Below, in pieces: positions 45,032 to 54,029 of a stretch of 64,000 bases of DNA (position 1 is the first letter of the stretch; every line of letters starts with the position of its first letter). The position numbers and the translations under genes were made by a program. The notes beneath the pieces are model-generated. The model did no database searches and had not been told where the DNA came from. It saw only the letters and a list, made by a program, of their open reading frames with translations. Source of the stretch: Methyloversatilis thermotolerans (GTDB lineage Bacteria > Pseudomonadota > Gammaproteobacteria > Burkholderiales > Rhodocyclaceae); assembly GCF_000372885.1 (NCBI RefSeq), contig NZ_KB889967.1, positions 496,001 to 560,000 on the forward strand, written 5' to 3'.

Positions 45032-45846
45032 TGAAATCGTCAAAATCCCTTTCTCTGATCGCGCTTTGTTGTGCGACGCTGTTCGCGTCCGGTGTGCACG
45101 CTCAGGAACTGCCGCAGGAGTGGGTGGGCGCGATCAGGGAAGCGCCGCGCCCGCGAGATCGCATGCCCGCGACGGCGATGCAGTACGCGGATATCCGGCG
45201 CGCTGCCAGCGATCCGGACGTACGCGACTACCGCGCAAGCGATTACGCGATGCTGTCGGCGGCACGCCGCGGCGACTGGGCCGCGGTGTCCCGTCTGCTC
45301 AAGGCGGGCGCGCAGCCGAATGTGCGCGATGTGCTGGGCGACAGCGTGCTCGCCCGCGCGGCCTCGGCGGGTGAGCTGAATCTGGTGCGCGCATTGATCG
45401 CCGCCGGTGCCGATGTCAATCGGCGCGGAGCATCCGGTTTCACCCCTCTGGGTGGCGCGACGCTGGCCGGCCACCATGCGGTGGTGGCGCTGTTGCTGAG
45501 AGCGGGTGCGGATGTTGATGTGAAAAGCGCGAACGGCCATGTGCCATTGATCGATGCCGTGCTCATGGATCGTGGCGAGGTGATCGCGGAACTGCTGCGA
45601 CACCGGCCCGACTTCCTGCAATACGACCGCGAACTCGGGCGGCACGCGCTGTCGCTTGCTGCCTACCTGGGCCATATCGGCGTCATGGACCAGTTGCTTG
45701 CCGCCGGCTTCGATCCGAACGAAATCGACCGCTCGGGCTTCAACGCGCTTTACTGGGCGGTGTTCCGCAGGCAGCGTCTGGCCGTGGCCCATCTGCTGGC
45801 GTCCGGTGCCGAGCCCGGCGCCATGTCGACCGACATCTACGACTGA
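45028..45846 (+). CDS. Exported ankyrin-repeat protein
   Basis: A 272-residue protein with a signal peptide (ending VHAQ) and about five ankyrin repeats over residues 75-265 (such as LLKAGAQPNVRD, ALIAAGADVNRRGASGFTPL and LLLRAGADVDVKSANGHVPL). Ankyrins mediate binding; a periplasmic one may serve as a partner or inhibitor for surface factors. It is translated with the EpsA-like gene (ATGA overlap) so probably belongs to the same function. Confidence 0.85.
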   Translation: MMKSSKSLSLIALCCATLFASGVHAQELPQEWVGAIREAPRPRDRMPATAMQYADIRRAASDPDVRDYRASDYAMLSAARRGDWAAVSRLLKAGAQPNVRDVLGDSVLARAASAGELNLVRALIAAGADVNRRGASGFTPLGGATLAGHHAVVALLLRAGADVDVKSANGHVPLIDAVLMDRGEVIAELLRHRPDFLQYDRELGRHALSLAAYLGHIGVMDQLLAAGFDPNEIDRSGFNALYWAVFRRQRLAVAHLLASGAEPGAMSTDIYD

Positions 45847-45977
45847 GCGGTGCAAGCGGGCGCCCCCTGGGGGTCTGCCCGGGGCGGCCCGTGAACGCTT
45901 CCCGCCGGGGTGGTACCATTGGGCGCTTTTTCCGGGCCGGCCGCGATGCGGCCACCCGGATCGCCTGCCGGAGGACG

Positions 45978-48014
45978 ATGCGTGTGCAATCGACCGTCGG
46001 CAGCCCGAAGAGCGCTTACCGGTTCCCTGGGTTCGAACACATGGTTTCTACCAATCAGGTGGCTGAACACGTCCGTTCGGTACACGCCATCATCAGCCGT
46101 CCACAGCGCCCCGCCGGGCACGAACTCGTGGCCCGATCCTGGCTGCGATGCTTTCACGAGCTGGGGCTGGATCCCGCATCGGAAGACACCCAGCCCGCGC
46201 TGCAGCCGCAGGCCTGGCGCGAGCGCGGCGACAAGCTCGGCGAGGTGATGGATTCGGCGGTGCCCGAAATGCAGGCTCTGCACCGCCAGCTCGACGATCC
46301 CAGTTCGGCGCTGGTGCTGGCCGACGCCGAAGGCGTCATCGTCAGTGTGGTCCGCCATCCCGGCTTTGCACGCGAGGCCTCGCTGCGCGGGCTGGTCGAG
46401 GGCGCACGCTGGAGCGAGGATCTGCAGGGCACCAACGGCATAGGCACCGTCCTGACCGAACGCCATTCGCTGGTGATTTCACGCGAGGAGCATTTCTTCG
46501 CGCGTCATATCGACATGATCTGCGCCGGTGCGCCCATCTATGACGGCGTGGGTGAGGTGGCGGCCGTGCTGGCCGTCTGTTCGCTGTCGCCGGGTGGCGC
46601 GCGCGCGTTGCGCGCGCTGGTCGAGCGCTCGGCGCGGGTGATCGAACACCGTGCCTTTCGCGCTCGTCACGCCACCGATTACCTGATCCGCTTCCACGCT
46701 CATGCCGGGCGCGTGTCCACCGCAGTGGAGGGCATGCTGGCGCTGACGCCGGAAGGCGAAATCGTCGAAGCCAACCACACCGGTTTCGAACTGCTCGCAC
46801 CCGAGGGCGAAACGCTGCTCGGCCGCGACGTGACCGAGTTCTTCGGTCAGTCGTTGCCGGAACTGCTGTCGCGCAGCTATCGTGCGGGCTTTCATCCGCT
46901 CACGCTGTCGATGCCGCAGCACCAGACCTGGCATGTGCTGGCGCAGCAGCCCGCTCGCAATCGCAACCAGTCGGGTTCGCGCTCGGAATCAGCCTCGGCG
47001 GCCCAGGCGTTGGCGGAACTGGACCTGGGTGATCTGCGCATGGCCGGCAATGTGCACAGTGCGATGCGCATCCTGGATCGCGACATCCCGCTGCTCATTC
47101 TCGGCGAGACCGGATCCGGCAAGGAAGTGTTTGCGCGTGCCTTCCATTCGTCCAGCCAGCGGGCGCGCGGGCCTTTTGTCGCGATCAACTGCGCATCGCT
47201 GCCGGAGTCGCTGATCGAGTCGGAACTGTTCGGCTACAAGCAGGGCGCCTTCACCGGTGCCAACCGCGACGGCCGGCGCGGCAAGGTGTTGCAGGCGGAC
47301 GGCGGCACGCTGTTCCTGGACGAGATCGGCGACATGCCGCTGCAGCTCCAGGCCCGGCTGTTGCGCGTGCTGGAAGAGCGCAAGGTGACCCCGCTCGGCG
47401 CGGAGAACGCGGTGCCGGTCGACCTGCAACTGGTGTGCGCGACGCACCGCGACCTGCGCGCCATGGTGCGCGAGGGTCATTTCCGCGAAGACCTGTACTA
47501 CCGACTGCGTGGCATGGAAGTGACCTTGCCGCCGCTGCGCGAACGGACCGACCGGCGTGCGCTGATCGAGCGCTGTCTGGCCGAGGAAAACGCGGGTCGG
47601 CATCCGCCGGTGCGCATCGGCCAGGCCGCCATGCAGGTGCTGGACCGCTATCGCTGGCCGGGCAATATCCGGCAGATGCGCTATGTGCTGCGTACTCTGG
47701 TTGCCATGTCCGACGGTGGCGAAATCACGTTGCGCGACATGCCGGCCGAACTGATGGAAGCGCCGGAGCCGGCGGCGGTCGCGACGGGCGGGACATCCCC
47801 GGGTGCCGCGCCGGGCGATATGCCCGCGGCGCCGACCAGCAACCTGAACCCGCTGCAGTCGGCCGAGCGCGACGCGCTGCTTGCCGAACTGCGCCGCCAT
47901 CGCTGGAATATCGCCGGGCTCGCGCGCGAACTGGGCGTGAGCCGCAACACCGTTTATCGCAAGATGAAAAGACTGGATATCGATACTGACACGCAGGCGG
48001 GTGATGGCTACTGA
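45978..48014 (+). CDS. Sigma-54 dependent activator, AcoR-like
   Basis: A 678-residue enhancer-binding protein: N-terminal GAF-like sensor of the AcoR type (about 30-215, with RSWLRCFHELGLDP and WSEDLQGTNGIGTVLTER), a PAS-like segment, the AAA+ domain (GETGSGKE, the sigma-54 contact GAFTGAN, and DGGTLFLDEIGDMP), and a C-terminal Fis-type helix-turn-helix (WNIAGLARELGVSRNTVYRKMKRL). ATG 45978 has GGAGG upstream at short spacing; ATG 46041 is an alternative. Its 3' end overlaps the dmrB-like gene, so it is likely the local regulator of the C1-cofactor genes. Confidence 0.9.
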   Translation: MRVQSTVGSPKSAYRFPGFEHMVSTNQVAEHVRSVHAIISRPQRPAGHELVARSWLRCFHELGLDPASEDTQPALQPQAWRERGDKLGEVMDSAVPEMQALHRQLDDPSSALVLADAEGVIVSVVRHPGFAREASLRGLVEGARWSEDLQGTNGIGTVLTERHSLVISREEHFFARHIDMICAGAPIYDGVGEVAAVLAVCSLSPGGARALRALVERSARVIEHRAFRARHATDYLIRFHAHAGRVSTAVEGMLALTPEGEIVEANHTGFELLAPEGETLLGRDVTEFFGQSLPELLSRSYRAGFHPLTLSMPQHQTWHVLAQQPARNRNQSGSRSESASAAQALAELDLGDLRMAGNVHSAMRILDRDIPLLILGETGSGKEVFARAFHSSSQRARGPFVAINCASLPESLIESELFGYKQGAFTGANRDGRRGKVLQADGGTLFLDEIGDMPLQLQARLLRVLEERKVTPLGAENAVPVDLQLVCATHRDLRAMVREGHFREDLYYRLRGMEVTLPPLRERTDRRALIERCLAEENAGRHPPVRIGQAAMQVLDRYRWPGNIRQMRYVLRTLVAMSDGGEITLRDMPAELMEAPEPAAVATGGTSPGAAPGDMPAAPTSNLNPLQSAERDALLAELRRHRWNIAGLARELGVSRNTVYRKMKRLDIDTDTQAGDGY

Positions 48015-48654
48015 CCCACGCATGCAGGACATTCCGGATGAAGCCGAGGTGCTGCCCGACGCGCGCATCGCGTGGGGGCTGACCGGATCCGGCCACTTCC
48101 TGAAGGAATCGCTGGCGCTCATCGATGCACTGTCGGGCGTCGTACCCGCGGATGCCGACGCGCACGGCGTGGATCTGTTCATGTCGCGCGCCGGCGAGGA
48201 GGTGCTGAACATGTATGGCTATCCGCTGGCCGACATGAAGAAGCGCTACCGCGTGTTCCGCGACAGCACGGCCAGTGCCGCCCCGGTCGGCCTGTTCTAT
48301 CAGGGGCAGTACCACACGGTGGTGGTGGCTCCGGCCACTTCCAACACGGTAGCCAAGTGCGCCTGTGGCATTTCCGATACGCTGGTGACGAACATCTTCG
48401 CCCAGGCCGGCAAGCTGCGCATTCCCGTCATCGTGTTCGCATGCGACAACGAACCGGTGGTGGTGACCGAATCGCCCAGCGAATGGGTCACCCTCTATCC
48501 GCGCGCGATCGATCTCGCGCACACCGCCCGGCTCGCCGAATTCGAAGGCGTCACCGTGGTCAACAGCGTGGAGGCGCTGGCAAGCGCACTCAAGCAAAGA
48601 CTGGCATGTCTGACCAAGCCGTCGCCCGCCCCGGCGAGCGCATCCTCTTCCTGA
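48004..48654 (+). CDS. dmrB: DmrB-like flavoprotein (dihydromethanopterin reductase)
   Basis: A 216-residue flavoprotein of the PPC-decarboxylase/archaeoflavoprotein fold. Visible motifs are GLTGSGHFLKE at the N-terminus and APATSNTVAKCACGISDTLVTN, which bind flavin. In bacteria with the tetrahydromethanopterin C1 pathway, DmrB makes the last reduction of dihydromethanopterin. Three following genes are also C1-cofactor related, which supports this. It overlaps the activator gene at its 5' end and the next gene at its 3' end. A general archaeoflavoprotein is the alternative. Confidence 0.85.
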   Translation: MATDPRMQDIPDEAEVLPDARIAWGLTGSGHFLKESLALIDALSGVVPADADAHGVDLFMSRAGEEVLNMYGYPLADMKKRYRVFRDSTASAAPVGLFYQGQYHTVVVAPATSNTVAKCACGISDTLVTNIFAQAGKLRIPVIVFACDNEPVVVTESPSEWVTLYPRAIDLAHTARLAEFEGVTVVNSVEALASALKQRLACLTKPSPAPASASSS

Positions 48655-50105
48655 CCGGGCATCTCGCGTACAAGAGCCTGCATCGCATCCTCGATGACAT
48701 GCAGCCTCTGCCTTTCGTGCCCAGCGTGCTCGATGTCGGCATCAATGTGGCCGGCCTGATGACGGCCGACCTCATACGGCGCCGTCTGCCGGCGCCGGTC
48801 GATGCCGACCGCATCATCGTGCCCGGCCGTTGCCGCGGCGACCTGGATGATCTGTCGCGCCATTACGGCATTCCGGTGCAGCGCGGTCCGGACGAGGTGA
48901 AGGATCTGCCGGTGCACTTCGGCCGCAAGGCGAAGAAGCGGGTGCTCGACCGTCACGACGTGCTCATCTTCGCGGAAATCGTCGATGCGCCGCAGGTCGG
49001 TGTCGACCAGGTGCTGGCGACCGCGCGCCGTTACCGGCGTGACGGTGCCGATGTGGTTGACATCGGTTGCCTGCCTGACACGCCCTTTCCGCACATGGAA
49101 GACTGCATACGTGCGCTCAAGGACGAAGGCTTCCAGGTGAGCATCGATTCGCTGAATACCGACGACCTGCTGCGCGGCGCGCGCGCCGGTGCCGACTACC
49201 TGCTCAGCCTGAAGAAGAGCACGCTGTGGGTGGCGGACGAGGTCGACGCCATTCCGGTGCTCATCCCGGATACGCCGGGCGATCTGGATTCGCTGCGCGA
49301 CGCGGTGGACATCATGCTGGCACGTGGCGAGCCGTTCTACGCCGATCCCATCATCGAGCCCATCCATTTCGGCTTTACATCGTCCATCGTGCGCTACCAC
49401 GACCTGCGGCGCACGCATCCGGACATTCCCATGATGATGGGCGTGGGCAATCTGACCGAACTGACCGATGCCGACACCAGTGGCATCAACGCACTGCTGT
49501 TCGGCATCATTTCCGAGCTGCGCGTCGGCGCCGTGCTGGCAACCGAAGTCAGTCCGCACGCGCGCCGCGCGGTGAAGGAAGCGGACATCGCGCGCCGCAT
49601 CATGTATGCCGCGCGCGACGACAATGCGCTGCCGCGCGACTACTCCGACGATCTGATGACCACGCACCAGCGTCGTCCTTTCACCGATACGCCACAGGAG
49701 ATCGCGGACCTGGCGGCTGCGGTGCGCGACCCGAATTTCCGCATACAGATCAGCGAGCAGGGCATACACATCTACAACCGCGACGGCATGCAGGTGAGCA
49801 CTGATCCGTTTGCACTGTATCCCGGCCTGAACGTGGCCGATGACGGCGGGCATGCCTTTTACCTGGGTGTCGAACTGGCGCGCGCCCAGATCGCCTGGCA
49901 GCTCGGGCGGAGGTATGCGCAGGACGAAGAACTGCTGTGGGGGGCCGCGGTCGAGAAGAAGGAACAGGACCTGATGGCCCATTGCGCGCCCGGCACCACG
50001 CTGCAGCGCAAAGCGAAGCGCCGTGCCGCCGGTGCGACCGGCACCCCGAGCGCGGGTGAACACAGCAACACGACGCCGGCGCCGCCCGGCGAGAGCGAAT
50101 CATGA
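48606..50105 (+). CDS. Dihydropteroate-synthase-like protein with DUF6513
   Basis: A 499-residue protein: an N-terminal DUF6513-type domain (FLTGHLAYKSLHRIL to about residue 140), a central pterin-binding TIM barrel (about 145-380, with DGADVVDIGCLPD and VSIDSLNTDD), and a C-terminal extension that is Ala/Pro-rich at its end. Homologues occur in methanogens and in bacteria with H4MPT-linked C1 transfer, where they are believed to join pterin with the aminobenzoate-derived part of the cofactor. The start overlaps the dmrB-like gene by 49 bases and the stop overlaps the next gene. Confidence 0.85.
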   Translation: MSDQAVARPGERILFLTGHLAYKSLHRILDDMQPLPFVPSVLDVGINVAGLMTADLIRRRLPAPVDADRIIVPGRCRGDLDDLSRHYGIPVQRGPDEVKDLPVHFGRKAKKRVLDRHDVLIFAEIVDAPQVGVDQVLATARRYRRDGADVVDIGCLPDTPFPHMEDCIRALKDEGFQVSIDSLNTDDLLRGARAGADYLLSLKKSTLWVADEVDAIPVLIPDTPGDLDSLRDAVDIMLARGEPFYADPIIEPIHFGFTSSIVRYHDLRRTHPDIPMMMGVGNLTELTDADTSGINALLFGIISELRVGAVLATEVSPHARRAVKEADIARRIMYAARDDNALPRDYSDDLMTTHQRRPFTDTPQEIADLAAAVRDPNFRIQISEQGIHIYNRDGMQVSTDPFALYPGLNVADDGGHAFYLGVELARAQIAWQLGRRYAQDEELLWGAAVEKKEQDLMAHCAPGTTLQRKAKRRAAGATGTPSAGEHSNTTPAPPGESES

Positions 50106-50665
50106 TCTGGGAAACCATACTGACTACGGTGGATGTGCAGGGACGGACCCACATCACGCCGCTGGGCGTACGCGAAGAACGCGGACTGACCGTGCTGGCG
50201 CCGTTCCGGCCGTCCGGCACGCTGGACAACCTGCTGGCGACGCGCATCGCGGTGGTGAATTTCACCGACGACGTACGCGTTTTCGCCGGCACATTGACCG
50301 GGCGTCGCGACTGGCCGGTACAGGCGGCCGAGAGGATCGGCTGTGCGCGACTGGTCGATACGCTGGCGCACCGCGAGCTGGAACTGGTCGAGGTCGAGGA
50401 CGACCCGGTGCGTCCGCGCCTGCTGTGCCGGACCGTGCATGAAGAAAGCCACGGCGTGTTTCCGGGTTTCAACCGGGCGCGTTCTGCGGTGATCGAAGCC
50501 GCCATCCTGGTCAGCCGCCTGCACATGTTGCCGATGGACAAGATCGATGCCGAACTGGCCTATCTGCAGATCGCCATCGACAAGACCGCAGGTCCGCACG
50601 AACTGGAGGCGTGGCGCTGGCTGGTCGAACGGATAGAGTCGCATCGCGCGGGAGCGAAGCCGTGA
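50102..50665 (+). CDS. DUF447 flavin-binding-like protein of the H4MPT cluster
   Basis: A 187-residue protein of the DUF447 family, which has an FMN-binding split-barrel fold in archaea and occurs with H4MPT genes in methylotrophs. Visible features include HITPLGVREERGLTVLAPFRPSGTLDNL and FNRARSAVIEAAILVSRLHML. Its start overlaps the upstream stop (ATGA) and its stop overlaps the next start (TGATG), so it is part of the tight operon. The catalytic role is not known. Confidence 0.83.
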   Translation: MIWETILTTVDVQGRTHITPLGVREERGLTVLAPFRPSGTLDNLLATRIAVVNFTDDVRVFAGTLTGRRDWPVQAAERIGCARLVDTLAHRELELVEVEDDPVRPRLLCRTVHEESHGVFPGFNRARSAVIEAAILVSRLHMLPMDKIDAELAYLQIAIDKTAGPHELEAWRWLVERIESHRAGAKP

Positions 50666-51381
50666 TGCGCATGCTGGCCAGTGTGCGCGATCTCGATGAG
50701 GCGCGCATCGTGTTCGATGCCGGTGTCGATCTGATCGACCTCAAGCAACCCGCCGACGGCGCGCTCGGTGCCCTGCCGGTCGATGACATACGGGCGGTGG
50801 TGAACTTCGTCGCCGGGCGGGTGGCGACCAGTGCCACGGCCGGCAATGTCGAAGCGGATGCCGCCGCCGTGCAGGCGGCGATGGCGGATGTCGCCGCGAC
50901 CGGTGTCGATTACGTCAAGGCCGGACTGTTTCCGCCGGACTGGGTGCGCGGAGGTCGCGACTACGCCCCGGTGCACGCCTGCCTGGCCGGGCTGCGCTCC
51001 TTGTCCGGCGTGCGGCGCATCGCCGTCGTGTTCGCCGATCTCGCGCCGCCCGTCGATCTGGTCGATGCGGTGGCCGAGGCGGATTTCGACGGCGTGATGG
51101 TGGATACCGCGCACAAGGCTGGCTTGAGCCTGCCGGATGTGGCGAGCCGCGACTGGCTGGCAGACTTCGTTGCCCGCGCGCGCGCCCGCGGGCTGCTGTG
51201 CGGGCTGGCCGGATCGCTGCGCCTGCATCATGTCGCTGAACTGATGACGCTGCGGCCCGACTACCTCGGTTTCCGCGGTGCGCTGTGTGCCGATCAGACA
51301 AGGGCTCACGGGCTGGACCCGCGGTCGGTGCTGCGCGTGCGCGAAGCGCTGCGCGAGGCGGCGCCGCTGGGCGCGGACTGA
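50665..51381 (+). CDS. mfnB: (5-formylfuran-3-yl)methyl phosphate synthase, MfnB-like
   Basis: A 238-residue TIM-barrel enzyme of the MfnB family, which condenses two glyceraldehyde-3-phosphate into the furan precursor of methanofuran or bacterial methylofuran. Motifs fit: MLASVRDLDEA, LIDLKQPADGALGALP with the Schiff-base-type Lys of DLK, DYVKAGLF, MVDTAHKAGLSL and GLAGSLRLHHV. ATG 50665 overlaps the DUF447 stop. It is the last of the four C1-cofactor genes. Confidence 0.88.
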   Translation: MRMLASVRDLDEARIVFDAGVDLIDLKQPADGALGALPVDDIRAVVNFVAGRVATSATAGNVEADAAAVQAAMADVAATGVDYVKAGLFPPDWVRGGRDYAPVHACLAGLRSLSGVRRIAVVFADLAPPVDLVDAVAEADFDGVMVDTAHKAGLSLPDVASRDWLADFVARARARGLLCGLAGSLRLHHVAELMTLRPDYLGFRGALCADQTRAHGLDPRSVLRVREALREAAPLGAD

Positions 51382-51495
51382 TCCGCTCGTCACCGGGAAA
51401 ATCGGGCGGATGCAGTATGCAGGCGCGAACCTTGCATCGATGAGTATCGTGTTCATTACCGATGTCGCGCTTCGCTGGCGGCACCACCCGTATCC

Positions 51496-51897
51496 ATGGA
51501 CTTCATCGACTGGACCTGCAGTGGCGAATCCCGCCTCGACTACAGTTACGCGCGCTTCGCGCTGGCCAAGTCATTCGTGTTCGAGCGCTGGTGCGAACTG
51601 GCGGGCGAACGGGCCCTGGCGCAGCCGGACGATCTGTCCGGGTCGTGCAAGTTCGGCTCGCTGTTCATGCGCTATGTGTTCGGCGGCGCGATACGCGGCC
51701 ATTTCGAGCACCAGTTCAATCTGATAGACGGCCGCATCGTCGACCTCAGCCACGATGCACGGGACGTCGGCCGCATGACCCATCCCTATCTGCACGAACA
51801 GACCTTTTTCACCGTGCCCGAGGTGCAGGCCTCGCTGTCCGGCTGTTCGCCGCGCGCCGAACGCTGGGGGCAGGATTTCATCCGCGTGCACGCCTGA
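51496..51897 (+). CDS. Hypothetical YunG-like protein
   Basis: A 133-residue soluble protein. The centre reads SGSCKFGSLFMRYVFGG, then HFEHQFNLIDGRIVDLSHDA, which lines up a Cys, a His and an Asp as in YunG-like proteins with a papain-type arrangement. Whether it is an active peptidase or transglutaminase is unknown. It stands alone between the C1-cofactor operon and a LysE-family gene. Confidence 0.6.
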   Translation: MDFIDWTCSGESRLDYSYARFALAKSFVFERWCELAGERALAQPDDLSGSCKFGSLFMRYVFGGAIRGHFEHQFNLIDGRIVDLSHDARDVGRMTHPYLHEQTFFTVPEVQASLSGCSPRAERWGQDFIRVHA

Positions 51898-52060
51898 GGG
51901 GATCGGTGGCGGGTAGCGCCGGCCCTCGGATGGCTGCGCGGGGCAGGCGTCCATTCCGACAATCGGGTGCGCGGAAAGTCGCGGCCCGGACAAACCCGAC
52001 AGCGTGCGATCACGTGGCCGGGGCTGTCAGCCGGCGGCAAACGATGTAGGCTCGCCGCCC

Positions 52061-52693
52061 ATGATTCCCGCCAATGATCTCGCGCTGTTCGTTGCCGCTT
52101 CAATCGCGCTCGCGATCGCTCCCGGCCCGGACAACCTGTTCGTGCTGGCGCAGTCGGCGCTGCACGGCGTGCGCGCCGGTCTGCTCATCACGCTGGGCCT
52201 GTGCTGCGGTCTGCTGGTCCACATCGCGGCGGTGGCACTTGGCGTCGCGGCCTTGTTCCAGACCTCCGCGCTTGCCTTCAACCTGCTCAGGTTCGCTGGT
52301 GCGGCCTATCTGCTCCTGCTCGCCTGGCAGGCCTTCCGTGCCAGTGCGGGCAGTGTGCCGCAGGACTCGGGCGATGGTGTGCAACGCGGTGCCGGGCGGC
52401 TGTTCACGCGCGGCGTGGTGATGAATGTGAGCAATCCCAAGGTGGCCATCTTCTTCCTGGCCTTCCTGCCGCAGTTCGCCGATCCGGCCCGCGGCCCGGT
52501 CCCTGCGCAGCTTGCCGTGCTCGGACTGGTGTTCATGGCATGCGCGCTGATCGTATTCCTGGCCATTGCATGGATGGCCGGGAAAGCGGGCGTACTGTTG
52601 AGAAGATCGATCTCGCTGAGGACCGCGTTGAACCGTGTCGCGGCGGCGGTATTCGCTTCCCTGGCCGTGCGCCTGATCGTGACCAGATCCTGA
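52061..52693 (+). CDS. LysE/RhtB-family amino-acid exporter
   Basis: A 210-residue inner-membrane protein with six hydrophobic helices and the LysE-family signature near the N-terminus (ALAIAPGPDNLFVLAQSALHGVRAGL), then FLRFAGAAYLLLLAW-type sequence and GVVMNVSNPKVAIFFLAFLPQF. It exports an amino acid or homoserine-like compound; which one is not clear. The ATG at 52061 is chosen because it gives the family N-terminus MIPANDLALF. Confidence 0.9.
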   Translation: MIPANDLALFVAASIALAIAPGPDNLFVLAQSALHGVRAGLLITLGLCCGLLVHIAAVALGVAALFQTSALAFNLLRFAGAAYLLLLAWQAFRASAGSVPQDSGDGVQRGAGRLFTRGVVMNVSNPKVAIFFLAFLPQFADPARGPVPAQLAVLGLVFMACALIVFLAIAWMAGKAGVLLRRSISLRTALNRVAAAVFASLAVRLIVTRS

Positions 52694-52726
52694 GCCGGGC
52701 GGAACGCGCACGTCCGGCGAACAGGT

Positions 52727-53167
52727 TCATTTGCCCCGGTGCACCGCCACCAGGATGCTGCACGGCGCTTCGTCGACCAGCGATGCGCCGACCGAACCTC
52801 TCCACCAGCGCTCCAGGCGCGAGGCGTGGCGCGTGTGGCCAACGACGATGAGATCGCACTTCAGTTCCAGTGCGAGGCGGTTGATTTCGCGTACCGCGTC
52901 GCCGGTCACCAGGTGGCCTTCGGCGCTTACGCCGCGTGACTTGAGCTGTTCCAGCCCTTCCTTCAGCACCTCGGCAAAGCGTGCGTTCTCTTCCTCCTGC
53001 GGCACATCGGCGACAAAACCTTCTGCGACGAACAGGGTTGCAGCGATCGGTGCGACGGCCAGCAGGTGGATTTCAGCGCGCAGCAGATCGTTGATTTCGG
53101 CGCATTCGAGCAGCGCTCGGCGCCCGGATTCGGAACCGTCGTAGGCGAGCAATACCTTGTTGTACAT
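52727..53167 (-). CDS. Universal stress protein (UspA family)
   Basis: A 146-residue single-domain Usp: MYNKVLLAYDGSESGRRAL at the start, VVGHTRHASRLERWWRGSVGASLV near the end, close to the ATP-binding G-x2-G-x9-G-(S/T) pattern (one Gly is replaced). Usp proteins are cytoplasmic stress proteins that bind ATP. It lies 67 bases after the start of... its own upstream spacer from bamD's 3' end, on the same strand as bamD, and could be read from the same region. Confidence 0.88.
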   Translation of the reverse strand: MYNKVLLAYDGSESGRRALLECAEINDLLRAEIHLLAVAPIAATLFVAEGFVADVPQEEENARFAEVLKEGLEQLKSRGVSAEGHLVTGDAVREINRLALELKCDLIVVGHTRHASRLERWWRGSVGASLVDEAPCSILVAVHRGK

Positions 53168-53234
53168 GGTGTTCTCCGCAGTGGATGGACGATCGGTTCC
53201 GGTGGGTGGCGTTGGCGCGGGCTTCGCTGCCCGC

Positions 53235-54029
53235 TTACCAGAGCTTCCACCATGGGTCGTCTACGCCCGGATCCTTGAAGCCACGGGCAAGGTAGTCGCT
53301 GTCCGGAAAATTCTTCTTCATGACACGCTCGGCATCGTCGCGCAGATCGGTCAGACCGAGCGAATCATAGGCCACCATCATGATGTAGAGCGCCTCCTCG
53401 ACCGCCGGTGTTTCCTGGTAGTTGCTCACCGCGAACTGTGCGCGGTTCGCGGCGGCGAGGAAGGCTCCGCGCTTGATGTAGTAGCGTGCCACGTGCACTT
53501 CGTGGGCTGCGAGCGAGTTCACGAGGTAGTTCATGCGGATCAGTGCATCCGGCGTGTACTTGCTGTCCGGATAGCGGGTGACCAGTTCCTTCAACGCGTC
53601 GAAGGAGTCGCGCAGCCCCTTGGGATCGCGCTCGGTCATGTCCTGGCGCGACAGATTGCTCATGATGCCGAGGTCTTCATTGAAGTCGACCAGGCCTCGC
53701 AGGTAATAGATGTAATCGACGTTCGGATGATTCGGGTGCAGCCTGATGAAGCGGTCGCAGGCGGCGATCGCCTGGGCGCGCTCGCCCTGCCGGTAATAGG
53801 CGTAGGCCACCTCGATCTGCGCCTGCTGCGCATAGCGTCCGTACGGAAACTTGGCTTCCAGCTTTTCGTACAGCTTGATCGCCTGTTCGTAGGAACCTTC
53901 GCCCAGCCTTTCCTTGGCTTCGGAATAGAGCCGCTGCGCGGACCAGGTCGCCGTTTCGTCGATCTTGTCCGGCAGGAGTCCGCACCCGGCCGCCAGAGCC
54001 ACCCACAGTATCGCTACACTACGCCACAT
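53235..54029 (-). CDS. bamD: Outer-membrane assembly lipoprotein BamD
   Basis: A 264-residue lipoprotein with a lipobox LAAGC (Cys16) and five TPR-like repeats (for example LYSEAKERLGEGSYEQAIKLYEKLEAKFPYGRYAQQAQIEVAYAYY). BamD works with BamA to fold outer-membrane proteins and is essential in most Gram-negatives. The signal peptide starts right at the ATG, so the start is well fixed. This start codon overlaps the start codon of rluD on the opposite strand (CATG at 54027-54030). Confidence 0.95.
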   Translation of the reverse strand: MWRSVAILWVALAAGCGLLPDKIDETATWSAQRLYSEAKERLGEGSYEQAIKLYEKLEAKFPYGRYAQQAQIEVAYAYYRQGERAQAIAACDRFIRLHPNHPNVDYIYYLRGLVDFNEDLGIMSNLSRQDMTERDPKGLRDSFDALKELVTRYPDSKYTPDALIRMNYLVNSLAAHEVHVARYYIKRGAFLAAANRAQFAVSNYQETPAVEEALYIMMVAYDSLGLTDLRDDAERVMKKNFPDSDYLARGFKDPGVDDPWWKLW

